64,000 bases of DNA from Craterostigma plantagineum. Its lineage: Eukaryota > Streptophyta > Magnoliopsida > Lamiales > Linderniaceae. Under the pieces are notes generated by a model that ran no database searches, was not told where the DNA came from, and worked only from the letters and a program-made list of their open reading frames with translations. Each line of letters starts with the position of its first letter. Position 1 is the stretch's first letter. The DNA lies in assembly GCA_027422505.1 (NCBI GenBank), contig JAPQWV010001079.1, forward strand, positions 62,001 through 126,000, in the 5' to 3' direction. Both the position numbers and the translations under genes were made by a program. Below are positions 22,701-34,263 of the stretch, piece by piece.

Positions 22701-23213
22701 GAAAAATATTATTAAGCTTCAAACTATATACCCCAGAAAACCCTAATTTCGAAACTATACATAAGTTTTGTTTCGAAATTCTGTGTTTCAAATTTCCACA
22801 CCTAGGTTTAGAAAGTATAATTAAGTTTCGAAATTCCATTCTGTAGTTTCAAATTTCTTTTATCCAATTTCCGTTATATGTTATTTTGGGCATTATGAGT
22901 TAACTTGGGCTCTACTTATTAATTTAATCTAGATTATTTACCGATATTTCCCATTGATTGGGCCAAACTATTTGAGTCTTAACTAATCTAATTGGGCTCA
23001 TATATTGATTTAGCCCAGATCATTTTTTTAACTTAGATTATTTATTACATTTTATTGGGTTGAGCCAAGGTCTCTTTGGGTCGAATATTAATTGGGCCCA
23101 ATTTCTTTGGGTGGAATATTATTTTGGGCCGTTCGAATATTAATTCTCTTAATCCGAAGACTTAAAATATTATTTATATCCTAATTCCGTATTTAAAATT
23201 TACGGGTATTACA
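19730..23213 (-). mobile_element. Solo LTR of a Ty3/gypsy element, 3.5 kb
   Basis: The block begins TGTCACACCTCAC and ends CGGGTATTACA. It is flanked by the perfect 5-bp repeat GTATT (19725-19729 and 23214-23218). Read on the minus strand it starts TGTAATACCCG and ends GAGGTGTGACA, the border style of long-LTR gypsy elements, so it lies in minus orientation. It contains no gag or pol. Much of 20.9-21.9 kb is dense in TTTCGAAA-type words. Removing it rejoins the upstream sequence to the MULE leader. Confidence 0.88.
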
Positions 23214-23276
23214 GTATTGGTTTTCGCAAGTAGGGCTACGGTTCTAATAAATTTTACTTCTATTGCAGGGGTAATC

Positions 23277-24843
23277 ATGACGATCACTAACATTGTGTTC
23301 CATGTCGAGGGTCAGTGGATAATTGGCGGGGACAATACCTCGAAATGGTGTCATCTTCCTACTCATAGATGGCAATCAATCTTGGTCGACGAGGAAACAT
23401 GCACGCTAGATGACGTGAAGGATGAGATTGTGAAGGTTTTGTCGCTACGCAGCGACAATTCTAAACTCACGTTAAGCAACCTAGCGTAGTTTACGATTTC
23501 CCACGACCCATCTACATCGAGAATGACTACGGTATACGTGCGTACCTTAGTTTTGGTGGTCCACAGTCTAGACCCGTGCTCCATGTTGAGGTTGCGTCCT
23601 TTGTCAGTGCCACACCACCACAAGCTCATCTTTATGATGAATCGAATTTCAACGTCGGTCTAATAGAGCAGTGCGATGCAAATGAGGAAATCCATCCCGT
23701 GGAGGGTTACATGGGCGACACATCTAACTACCATTCTTACCATCTTACTGAATACGAGGGTTTTCAAGAAGATCAAACCGAACAGTGCGAGAATCAAAAT
23801 GAGAATGAAGATGATACGTTCGAACAACCCGAGGACATTATGCTTCGGAAAGTGATAATGATGATGTCACAATGGTGGAGGTAACTCTCCACATGCGGAC
23901 GACGGCACGTATGGATTTGGGAATGGTTCAAGCTTGTTCGTTGGTCAGGAATTTCGGGACAAGAAGGAAGTCAAGGACGTGATCACTAAAGTCGCCCGTG
24001 ATGCGTGTTTCGAGTTCAAATTGGTCCGGTCAAACAAAACCATGTACGTAGCGAAATGCGCAACCGAAGGATGCACTTGGCGAGGACGAGCTGCACAGGA
24101 CAAGGACTCCCATTTTTTCTCAATCCGAGCGTACTGTGGCAAGCACACATGCGGGGTTTCTCATCGTCGCCGTAGACATCGGCAAGGAAGTTCGTCAGTT
24201 GTATCCCAAGTTCTGTTGGAACATTTCATTGGTCCTAAAGATATTCCGCCACCCAAGTCAATCATGCGATGATGCAGAACAGGGGAGTAGATGTCTCGTA
24301 CTACAAGGCTTGGAAAGGCAAGCAACTAGCATCGGACGAATTAGTCGGTAACAGGGACGATTCTTACGGTTTACTTCCAGCCTACTTGGATGCGTTGAAG
24401 CAAGCAAACGTTGACAGCCTCACAGATTGGGAGATGGACAAAGAAAGGAGGTTCAATTATATGTTCTTAGCATACGGCGCATGCGTTGGAGAATTTCCAT
24501 ACATGAGGAAAGTCGTCGATGCAACTTTTTTGAAGGGAAAGTATAAAAGAGTTTTGCTCATTGCTACGACGCAAGATGGCGATTACCATCAATACCCGCT
24601 CGCATGGGGTCTTGCTGACTAGGAGGGAACCGAATCTTGGACGTGGTTTCTCACTAGATTGAGTCGTTTCGTACCGGACAGTAATGAACTCGTCATTATT
24701 TCTGACTGAAACCACGGTATAAGGAACGTCGTCCCTGCTGTGTTTCCGAATTCATTTCACGGTTTCTGCGCGTGGCACATTCAGCAAAATCTGAAGACGA
24801 AAATGCCGGACAAGGGTGTGTGCCCCATTTTCTGGCGGGTAGC
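23277..24843 (+). pseudogene. MuDR-type Mutator-like transposase, truncated and frameshifted
   Basis: The start ATG at 23277 follows an acceptor (TATTGCAG). The N-terminal part (VFHVEGQW, HLPTHRWQSILVDEETC) is followed by an acidic linker, then the Mutator DNA-binding domain (VGQEFRDKKEVKDVI, FKLVRSNKTMYVAKCATEGC). Next come the transposase core segments: VDATFLKGKYKRVLL with the first Asp, IISD-stop-NHGI with the second, and a Cys-x-x-His turn (FCAWHIQQNL). Frame changes occur near 23489, 23870 and 24266. Stops are TAG at 24620 and TGA at 24706, the latter fitting a CGA to TGA change. The gene is cut at 24843 by gypsy-1 before the catalytic Glu. No continuation was found beyond gypsy-1, so the right half is lost. 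Confidence 0.85.
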
Positions 24844-26297
24844 TGTAGCACCCGGGTCCTCGTAAATAGTAGGGCCAATAAATTTGCACAAATGTTGACC
24901 ACGATTATGTGCTTTTCATGCATTAATTTCACGCTTATGTGACTTACGTGAAGTTTCGTGTGGTAAATTACGTGCTGAGTTAATTTCTTGTTAACTTAGT
25001 AGAAATTTGAGCTGGACTTAGAAATAATTCCGCATAAGGAATATTATTCCGGTAGGAGAAACTATTGATAGAAGCTAGAGGTGAGGAATTAGTATATTCG
25101 AAGTATATCAATAATATTTGAACTACATAAATAATATTAAGAGCCATGTGAATAAATTTAAAATGCCCAAGTCAATTTGTGAGTTTGGCCCAAAGTAAAA
25201 TATCCTTTAAAGTAGCCCAAATTCTATAAGGATTTAATAACTAATATTAAGGCCCAAATGGGTTATGACATGACCCAATAAGGAATTTAAGGATGAGGAT
25301 AACTTCTTTGGTCTAAGGAAAAGCGTGACATGCCATGTCCCTACTTGCTTTATGGTCTAAAAACAATTATTGGGGTCAAAAGATGCAAACGAAACAGAGA
25401 AACCAAAAGAAAGGGGAAAGACCGAACAAAGAAGAAACGAAGTCGACGAATGAGACCAAGAAGCTTTGGCAAGGTCATCACCCCAAGTTGCTCAAATCAA
25501 GCTTAAGGAAGGGAGTAAGAACTGATTTAACACATTAAAAACGACAAGATAGAAAGGAGGAGAAGAAACCGAACTTGGATTGGGGAAGGTAAAAGATTTC
25601 ACTACGATCTTAGGTTTAAAATTCGAAGTTAACATGTTAAGAATGCTACGACACTAGAAATCGGCCCGAAACTTGTAATTTTATTAACCTTGATTTTGGG
25701 GGTTATGAGGTTTTGGGATGATCAGCGTGTTCTTGCAATATTTTGATCCAAAGTAAAGGGTCTGAATTGTTAAAAAGGTGTATGCATGACTTGGAGTCGT
25801 GAAAGGTGAATTTCACGAACTCCAATTCGCGAAGCCTTGATGAAATGGGGTTCGCGGACCCAACGAATCTCACGAGTATGGGTTCGCCAAATAGGTTTGG
25901 AAGGGATTCGCAAAGTGAGGATTTCACGGGTCCAGGGGATGAGTCGCGAACTGACTTAAGGTTGGCGAATTGTATGAGGGTTCGCAGACTCCATTTCGCA
26001 TTTGAGTACGATGGGTTCCGAAGGACTTGGCGAATTGAGAGGGCCCAAAGACATATGGGAATAGTAAATTGGCCCAACTAAATAAAACTTAAAATATGCG
26101 TAATGGGCTAGAATTTAATTTCTAACATTAAAGCCGAAACCAATTAAGAAAAGATATTTTAGTAGACAAAGCCCCTTAAGTTAAGGGCAATGCACGCCCA
26201 TATATGTCCCATCAAGTAAGCTTTTGCTAGTTTAATACTTATCTAAAACTTCAGATTGAAAAAGCTCGTTGATCGACACGTGGTGTGTGAATGAAAA

Positions 26298-27668
26298 GTG
26301 CGACAAGTAATAATTAAAACGAATACAAAATTACTGTCACCGACGTGCGATAGGCAGTGGACCTATCGTTTGTAGTGTAGTAAAGTGAGTAAACGAGTAT
26401 CGAACACGAGGAATAAATCAAGTACTAGTAATGACCTATCGACTCGATATTTAACCTTAATAAAATACGCAAATTGTTTGACGACTTAACCTAACAGATC
26501 GCTCCTAAATCAACGAGAGATTCAAATAACACGCTTAAAACTGATACGAAGCTTCAGATGATAAAGATGTGCTCGGGATTCGAATCCCGCTAGGTAGTAT
26601 CGGCTAAGACAATAAAATCGCTCCTAAGTGATTTAGACTAAGTCGCAGTAATTTCCTACCCGCTCGCGAATTTGCTGTCGCCCTAAACGCTCGCGGGGAT
26701 CTAAAATTCAATAATTACTAACGGCGAGGATCGAGTATTTGCTTTCGCCCTATACTCGAATCCTATCTTCTATGAACGGCCTAAACGTTGTTTAGCTGTC
26801 GCCCTAAACGTTTTTCCCCACAATCACTTTAACACATAGACATATTAAAGCGACGAAACATATTCATAGAACGATAAATAGTAAAAAACACAAAGTCACG
26901 ATAATACACGTCTTAACTACGAATTATCCTAGCGTTCATCTAATCCCAAACACAACGGGATTTAGCTACGCATAATAGACGAGAAAACAACTAAAGAAAC
27001 AAAGGATAAGGGCGAAGAATTCATGTTCTTGATATACGGATGATCTGCGATGGAAACGTTGAAGATTCTTCGTTCTTCGTTAAATTGGGCGTGATTTCGT
27101 CGATGATCCGTCTCTTGCGCTCCGGGTGCGATTCTGCGTTCTTTTATGCTAATTTTCGTCTCTCAGTGATTAGGGTTAATCGCTGGTAAGTTGTGTCTTT
27201 TTCTGGACCGAATTAGGGCTTTTTATACTGATTCCCATGTCGGTCACGGCCTGGGACATGGGCCGTCACGGCCGTGACAAACATCGCTCGCGTCTCGCCA
27301 CTTTCTGCCCTTGGTCACGGCCAAGTGCATTGCACGTCACGGCCGTGACCATCATCAGCGCCAGCCTCTGCCTCAAGTCACGGCCACGTGCATTGCACGT
27401 CACGGCCGTGACTGTCATCAGTCCCGCTCTCTGTCCCTCGTCACGGCCGTGATGCGTAATGCGTCTGGCCGTGACCGAGGGCAGTGTTGCCCTTTTCGCG
27501 CCGTTTTGCCTCGTTTTCGCTCCTTTTCGCCCGAAACTCGTCCTAAGCCCCTTCAACAATAAAACAAGTGTAAAAATATCGAATAAATGCATAAATTGAT
27601 TGCTAAGGCTCTATTATACCCCGAATAAATACTACGATAAACGCATTGATCACTCGTTGAAGTAAGAA
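26298..27668. mobile_element. Unclassified 1.37-kb insertion in the gypsy-1 LTR
   Basis: The block is bounded by two copies of AATGAAAA (26290-26297 and 27669-27676) and differs from the surrounding LTR. It begins GTGCGACAAGTAATAATT and has phrases such as GCTGTCGCCCTAAACG repeated at about 26690 and 26800. It carries the GTCACGGCCGTGAC array at 27236-27480. No coding frame, no TG/CA ends and no convincing inverted termini were seen, so its class is open. The 8-bp flanking repeat is AT-rich and could be chance. Confidence 0.4.
27236..27480. repeat. Array built on the palindrome GTCACGGCCGTGAC
   Basis: Units of about 75 bp contain the 14-base perfect palindrome GTCACGGCCGTGAC or its halves. 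Several carry CATTGCACGTCACGGCCGTGAC preceded by GTCACGGCCA. Copies are near 27242, 27268, 27315, 27337, 27377, 27399, 27440 and 27468. Adjacent half-palindromes can pair over short loops. Open frames here are repeat artefacts. Confidence 0.8.
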
Positions 27669-28119
27669 AATGAAAAAGAGATAGAAAGCAGAGGGAAAGA
27701 AAGAGTTAAGACCAACGAAGATCCAATCTCGCTTGGAAAAGGGTATAAACTATAATCATATTAAAGTATGAGTTAGTATGTGTTTGATATTACTAGGCTT
27801 GAAAAAGGATTCTATGACCATGCGGCTAGACGCTCTAATTTTGTAGGTTTTAAGGTTGATAAAATTTTTGAAGAAGAAACACCTTTTGATGGAGGGTTTA
27901 GTGACTTCTCCGAGCTAATAATCCTGTCTTTGAGATTTAGCGTTAACATATTTAGGTATATGTAAGATTAGGAAATTTTATAAATTTAGTGTCAAGGGTC
28001 TTGGAAATTAATTAAAGTTTGGGTGGTACTTAAAATGTTCTTGGGGAGAATAGCTTTCTGATCGGAAATCTTCAAGTTTTAAAAGTGGTAGAAGCGTTAC
28101 AAATTCCACTAGGGGCTGT

Positions 28120-28690
28120 GAGGTGTGAGATTCACGAACTATAAAGGTTCGCGAATCACTTGTGAAACGGGGATTCGCGAATTGGTAGAGCTTGACGAAT
28201 CCTTAGTGTGAAGAGTGAGCTTCGCGAATCGATTGGGTGCCCGGCGAATTGAGTAAATTCGCGAAGTACGCGAGGTTCGCGAATTAAGCAGCTTGGCGAA
28301 TTAAAAATGAGGTTCGCGAACTCAAAAAGTCACGAACCCTAAGCGAAATAAAGTTTGTGAATCCAAACAGTACCCCATGCACGGGTTCGCGAAGTGAGCG
28401 TGCACAAATTAATTTGGCGAACTCGTAGATATTTCACGAATTATGAGCTTCGCGAACCGAAGAGGAGGATCGCGAATCGGGAGATGTTCATATCGCAAAC
28501 TTAGGTTCACGAACCCTAAGGTTCGCAATGCATGACTTCGCAAAGTGACGTGGTTCGCAGATTTCGGCCTTCGCGAATTGAAAGTAATTCGCGAACCATG
28601 CAACGAGTTTTGGGAATCGCTGGAATTCGCGAACTTCACGCAAATCACGATCCAAGAATTTGATTTCGCGAATCAAAAAGTTTGGCGAAT
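28120..28690. repeat. Cluster of TTCGCGAA palindromes in the gypsy-1 LTR
   Basis: Twelve exact copies of the 8-base palindrome TTCGCGAA (28147, 28173, 28221, 28258, 28275, 28312, 28385, 28449, 28570, 28588, 28625, 28664) plus many one-base variants occur in 570 bp. A weaker cluster of variants lies at 25800-26060 in the same LTR. The words are not evenly spaced, so this is a word-dense region, not a simple tandem repeat. Confidence 0.85.
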
Positions 28691-29219
28691 TCCACCAATT
28701 AATCTAACACTTCACCAGTTGACTTGACTTAGGCAAACTCCAATATTTAATTATCCTATAGCTAAGCGTTTTAATACTTAGGAGATTCAACAAATTTCGA
28801 CAGTACACTGACGATAGAATTTTTATGCTTGGAATAGGGACTAATAATTTCGCAGGATCACTAGCTAATCATCTACGGACGCCAGGTAAGTGGAAATCCA
28901 ACTACAACACATAGCATATGTGTACGTGCTTAATTCATGTGATTACGTGATAAGGTGCTTACGTGTTTACGTGAACTTGTATGATATGGTTGCATGCTTT
29001 CGGTAAGCATTATGGCGTTAATGCATTATGCATATGCACGAGCATGCACGACACAATTGGGGGTAATGAAATGATGAGCGTGCATGATTATGTCGCAAAT
29101 AGTGAAAATTAAATGCCGAGGTAGGGCGAGGATATTATGATTTAAGTTAAGTGGCGGCTTCCGGGGCACCGGGACGGCGTTGATGCGCCGTCAGCGACGT
29201 TGTATACGAACGACGTTGA

Positions 29220-29370
29220 TGCGTCGGGGGATTACCATGGTTGGGTTGATGCCTTCGTGGTTGGGTTGATGCCCTCATATCTCTGATTAGCCTGGTTGGG
29301 TTGATGCCCTCATGCTTTAGTGTGGTTGGGTTGATGCCCTCATACTTTGGGCTGATGCCCGTGGTTGGAT
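29220..29370 (+). repeat. Short tandem array GTGGTTGGGTTGATGCCCTCAT
   Basis: Four to five copies of GGTTGGGTTGATGCC, mostly followed by CTCAT and a variable spacer, at about 29238, 29259, 29294 and 29329, with a degenerate one near 29350. It lies in the 3' part of the gypsy-1 LTR. Confidence 0.75.
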
Positions 29371-29896
29371 AGAGCTCTTTACGGTGTATGCCTGGGTAAA
29401 AGTCTGCCAAGGGCCCTAAGATAAAAGATATGAGATTAAGTTTGATCCATAAGACGTAAGATGCATCGGCGTGGATTGCCTTTGCGGGGTTTTATCACGT
29501 GCACGTCATGCATGATTTCTACTTACTGAGCATATCGCTCATCCCTTACGTTATGTGTTGTAGGTGCGAGCGACCACGGTACGTGATCGCTTAGATGGCA
29601 AGGAAATCTTTTGGCGCTTCCAACAGCTTTCGGGATGGGAGTGTGTGCATGGATGACGACCTGTGAGGCCGGGCGCATAGAGATTCTTTTGATGTGCATG
29701 TATACACATCTCGTGTAATTAGGATTCACATTGAAGTTAGGAATTCATGTAATTCTTTTGTCATGTATAGAAACTACTTCCATTACAAAAATGGAAAAAT
29801 TTCATACGCATTTCCGCATCTCTTTTAAGTTAAAGCAACGTTAGACACGTAGGACACATTAGAATTAGGCAACGAGGACAGCGGGTCATGACAGGG

Positions 29897-29911
29897 TGGT
29901 ATCAGAGCTTC
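29897..29911 (+). other. gypsy-1 primer binding site
   Basis: TGGTATCAGAGCTTC, three bases after the LTR end, matches the initiator-Met tRNA complement TGGTATCAGAGC. Confidence 0.85.
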
Positions 29912-30049
29912 GGTCACAGGTCTTGCAGACTGTCCATGTACACACACCCAAAAGCGTGGAAGCAGTCTTGCCTGTAAGTGTTATATCTATATGAAGTTTT
30001 GTGTTGCATAATTTATTGGCCATAGGACTATCAGGATAGATAAGGAACG

Positions 30050-31199
30050 ATGGTTAGAACTAGATGAGAGAGCAGCGGAGGTGATGATCAGAACAGGGGA
30101 AATGCAGCCCCTAGTGACAATCATGATGCGACCATTTTCCAACTCACGGAGTTGGTACGCCAACAGTCCACCCAGATTCAGCAGCTGATTCAGCAGAACA
30201 ACACAACACTGGATCCACTCAGGCTGACAGGACAGAGATAGTCGGGGAAAGATTCCGAAGGCTGAACCCGCCAACATTCGAGGATACAGCCGACCCAACG
30301 GCAGCTGAAGACTGGATCAGGACCTTGGAGAGCATGTTCCTCTATAGCCGCGTCCCTGAGGCAGAGAAAGCCCTATGTGCCGCGTTCTTACTAAGAGGAA
30401 GCGCGGGGCATTGGTGGGACACCATTATGGTGATTGAGAATCCTGCAACCATGAGCTGGGACAGATTCAAGGAGTTGTTTAGGGGCAAGTACCTTACGGC
30501 CCCAGTGAGAGCTCAGCGCCTGAACGAGTTCATCAACCTTAGACAGGGGTCAATGACCGTGGCTGAATACATCAGGAAATTTGAGCAGCTGTCCAGGTTC
30601 GCTGCCCACATGGTGAGCACAGAGGCTCTAAAGATCGAACGCTTCCTTGAGGGCCTTAAGCCGGAGTTATATCGCGATGTTAGTATGGCGGGATTGCAAG
30701 GAGCCACGTATGCTCAGGTGGCGGAAAGGGCTATGGTGGCGGAACAGACTGAAGCTAGGATTGTCCGCGCACAAGAAGCAAAGAGAAAGTTTGCGCAAGT
30801 ACAAGGAACGCAGTGGAGCGGAGGAATTCAGAAACGCCAATTCGTACCCAAAGGCGGGAAGCCGAACTTTCAGAATAAGCCACCACAACGCCCGCAAGGA
30901 ATTCCAAATCGACCGCCGAACACAAATCAAGGGGGATTTCCAGTCCCAACTATCCCGAACTGCCAAAAGTGCGGGAAGAGACACTCTGGTGACTGCTATG
31001 CCCAGACCAACAACTGCTTTAAGTGCGGGAAGCCGGGGCACTTTTCGAGGCAATGCCCAGATTGGGCGACAGGAAGTCAAGCCGGAGGTCAGACAAGACC
31101 ACAGATGGTACCAGCTCGGGTGTACACAATTACATCTGAGGAGGCAGAAAACAACCCAGCGGTGGTGACAGGTACCCTCCTTATCCACCACCCACATGC
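30050..31199 (+). pseudogene. gag: gypsy-1 gag
   Basis: ATG at 30050 opens MVRTR and is followed at once by TGA (30065-30067), where CGA is the likely original. A frame change near 30205 separates the Gln-rich N-terminus from the capsid part (ADPTAAEDWIRTLESMF, CAAFLLRGSAGHWWD, LFRGKYLTAPVRAQRLNEF), which is the retrotransposon gag family of Ty3/gypsy elements. Two Cys/His clusters follow: CQKCGKRHSGDC and the CCHC knuckle CFKCGKPGHFSRQC. A second frame change near 31195 separates gag from protease. At least three lesions make it non-functional. Confidence 0.9.
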
Positions 31200-32486
31200 A
31201 TCCTAGTAGACTCAGGGGCCACGCACTCTTTTGCATCCATTAAGTATGTGACAAAACTCGGGGTTAGGCCTCGTCAATCTGAATATGAATATAGGGTAGT
31301 TATGCCCCATGGGGATCCGACTAATACCAATCAGATACTGAAAGAGTGCCCAGTATTAGTCGGTGATAAAGTGTTGTCCGTAGATTTGATTGTCATTCCA
31401 ATGAATGACTATGAGGTAATTCTCGGAATGGACTGGTTGTCGAAGTATGGAGCCGTGATTGATTGCAACCGTAAGATGGTTACATTTAACATAGACAGGA
31501 ATGAGCCTTTAGTCTTTGAGGGGACGATGAAAGTAGGAAACCTTTCTAAAATATCGGCGCTGAAAGCTCAGCGTTTGATCAAAGCCAGTTGTGAAGCATA
31601 CTTGGTGTTTGCGATGAAATCGGAAGAAAGTTCATCTCCAAGACTTGAAGACGTGCCTGTAGTTAGAGATTTTCTCGACGTATTCCCGGAGGAATTGCCA
31701 GAATTACCGCCTGAAAGAGAGATCGAGTTCACGATCGATCTGGTGCCTGGAGCAGCACCGGTATCTAAATCCCCGTATCGGTTAGCACCGACCGAACTGA
31801 AGGAGCTGAAGGAACAAATAGACGAACTTATACAAAAGGAGTTTATTCAAGCAAGTTTTTCTCCCTGGGGTGCGCCAGTTTTGTTTGTACGAAAGGAAGA
31901 CGGGTCGATGCGGCTTTGCATAGACTACAGGGAGTTAAATAAGTTAACGATAAAGAACAAGTATCCTCTACCATAGATTGACGATCTGTTCGACCAACTA
32001 CAAGGCGCTACGGTGTTTTCGAAGATTGATTTGCGGTCGGGGTATCATCAGTTGAAGATTCGCAAGGACGATATTCCTAAGACGGCGTTCAGCACAAGAT
32101 ACGGACATTTTGAATTTCTAGTAATGCCTTCCGGGCTGACCAATGCGCCAGCAGCGTTTATGGATCTGATGAACCGGGTATTCCAGCCGTTCTTAGACAA
32201 ATTCGTCATAGTATTCATAGACGACATACTCATTTATTCAAAGACGAAAGAGGTACACGAGCAGCACCTGCAAACGGTCCTTGGAGTATTGAGGGAGAAG
32301 AAGTTGTACGCCAAGTTCAAGATGTGCGAGTTTTGGCTGGACCAAGTCGCCTTCTTGGGACATATTATCTCCGGAGCAGGAATCTCAGTGGATCCGAACA
32401 AGATCGAATCCATTAGTAACTGGCCACAACCAACAAATGCGACCGAGGTACGGAGTTTCCTCGGCTTGGCAGGCTATTATAGGAAG
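31200..32486 (+). pseudogene. pol: gypsy-1 pol, N-terminal part: protease and RT
   Basis: An aspartic protease motif ([11 protein letters not shown]) begins at 31200, with [23 protein letters not shown] after it. RT follows with [51 protein letters not shown] and the catalytic FIDDILIYS, ending at [11 protein letters not shown]. An in-frame TAG at 31974-31976 interrupts RT after KYPLP. At 32487 copia-2 begins; the GGAAG copied on its far side lies within the RK codons. The protein continues at 43738. Confidence 0.92.
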
Positions 32487-34204
32487 TGTTGACCTTTTTG
32501 GTCCATACATGTTAGAAAGTTTTGATGAACGATGTAATTGTAATGACGTTAGGTCTGTAAAATAAGCAATTCGATTTGGGAAAAATAAAACGTCTAAGTT
32601 CATGATAATATTCGTCCATGCATTGTGTATGAGCTATAAATTGTTAAAGTGTTGAATATTTGAATTGCATGTGTTTTTGTGATGATTTGATGGAACTATG
32701 TGATCGCGTGTTATAGACAGTCCATGAGATAGGATATATCGTTCTGTGCTATATATGGAAATAATGCATGAGATATCCTACCGAGCTATATATGGAAAAT
32801 ATGCTGTTTATATATGGAAAGTGATATATCCGTTGATACCAGTTTATTCCTGGACGGAAATCATATGCACGATCCTTGCTTGCCTTGCACTGAATTAAAT
32901 GCGAAATATTAAATTGATATCTTTCCTTGTGCTGATTGGATTATTATATTTAGGAAAAATTTGATTTGATTAACCTTATGGATAAGATGCTCTTATATGG
33001 TATGTGCTATAACGGGTGAGATCTCTGAATTAAGGAAAGTTGTGCCATGATGTGATAAATCGATTTATGTAAGCTCTGATCTGATTCTTGTGCTAAACAT
33101 GGTAAATATATTGATTAAATACTATGAGCTATACATGGAAAACGTGCTTATGCCTTGCTATCTTATGTGCCATACTTGGAAAGTAAATCTAAAGTACTCG
33201 TTACTAGGAATTGATAGCAGGGAATCACTTATGGAAAATTTCGATATGAAAATATATGCGAAATGGTTGAAATTGCTTGAGTACGAAAATTGAGCTTTAT
33301 ATGGAATATAACCATGCTTTAATGTGCTATATGACCGTTGTGACGATGTATTAGAAGCATGATTTATATGGTATGATTGATTCGAAAGCTACATGGAAAC
33401 TATGCTTGATTTGGTGATTATTGTTTGATATGACTTTCCATGTGAAGTGCTATTAGAAAAGGATTTATATGAACTGCACTTCAGACTTTCGAAGTACAGA
33501 GAACAGAACAGAGAATTTGCGAATCTAAGCCTACGAGAGATTTTTTTTAGCAGAGAGATACTAAGATATTCCTGAGCGTTTCACTTGCGATAGCTTTCTG
33601 CCTACCAAAACTTTAACTTGCCTATCCATCACTGAGCGAGTGATTCATCAGATATTCCATCATCCCCTGCCATATATTCTGTCTTCGGACGTGTTGTCTT
33701 CGGACGTGAGCAATACCAAGGAGGCAAGGTCGACGTTTACGCACACGTGAAGGGAAGGACAAGTCCGGGGGCCCTTCGGTAGCGAGCTGTGTCTGTCGGG
33801 ATCAAGGAGATTCCGAGGAACGAAACTCGGCGTGTGGTAACCTAGTAGTGTCTAGTGTTCGACTTGTTTCGGTTGTGTATTGGGCTGACCAATCAGTTTT
33901 GTATCCAGCTACGGTGCATTATAGTGATTGGTTAAACTCTTGGGAAGAAAATCCCAAGGAGAGGAGTAAACCCCAGTTGGGGATACAACCTCTATAAAAA
34001 TCCTGTCTCGCATTTACTTTTCAGTTATTTCTTTATCGCTGTGAGACAGACCCGACACACATCCGACGTTACTAGGATATATCAGGCATACTAGTTACAA
34101 ACATCAGTAGGTATATCTAAGTCACCACACTAAGGTTTTGAAAAAGAAGCATAAAATTTTATTAGCCTAATTCACCCCCCCTCTTAGGCACTTTTATATC
34201 TTCA
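32487..34204 (+). repeat. copia-2 5' LTR
   Basis: 1718 bp from TGTTGACCTTTTTGGTCC to TATATCTTCA. The promoter-like part has CCAATCA at 33889, the hairpin CTTGGGA/TCCCAAG at 33939-33958, CCCCAGTTGGGG at 33971 and a TATA box TATAAAA at 33993. Upstream, GCACACGTGAAG (33738) carries a CACGTG box and CTTCGGACGTG is doubled near 33690. These suggest Pol II transcription starting near 34020, by distance from the TATA box. Confidence 0.95.
33993..33999 (+). promoter_or_regulatory. copia-2 LTR TATA box
   Basis: TATAAAA in the context CCTCTATAAAAATCC, about 100 bases downstream of CCAATCA. The same box is at 43521-43527 in the 3' LTR. Confidence 0.65.
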
Positions 34205-34206
34205 TT

Positions 34207-34221
34207 TGGTATCAGAGCGGG
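34207..34221 (+). other. copia-2 primer binding site
   Basis: TGGTATCAGAGCGGG begins two bases after the LTR end and matches the initiator-Met tRNA complement. Confidence 0.92.
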
Positions 34222-34263
34222 TTACTCAAACGACGGGCCTAACAAGCCTGAGTTAAAGATCTA

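Larger units (their letters stand above)
24844..29893 (+). repeat. gypsy-1 5' LTR with internal insertion
   Basis: It starts TGTAGCACCCGGGTCC, directly after MULE coding sequence, and ends GGTCATGACA three bases before the primer site. The 5050-bp length falls to about 3.67 kb when the 26298-27668 insertion and one flanking copy are removed, close to the 3.48-kb solo LTR at 19730. It holds a TTCGCGAA cluster and a short tandem array near its 3' end. With the 3' LTR missing, its borders rest on the TG/CA ends and the primer site. Confidence 0.8.

Noticed and set aside
27237..27592. Overlapping frames on both strands near 27.3 kb
   Set aside because: Caused by the GTCACGGCCGTGAC palindromic array.
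27236..29370. CRISPR array from spaced palindromic repeats
   Set aside because: Spacing and units are irregular, no cas genes are present, and the context is clearly plant nuclear retrotransposon DNA.
33090..33293. Small ORF of 67 codons repeated at 42617-42820
   Set aside because: It lies in both copia-2 LTRs, so identity reflects LTR duplication. No start context or domain supports a gene.
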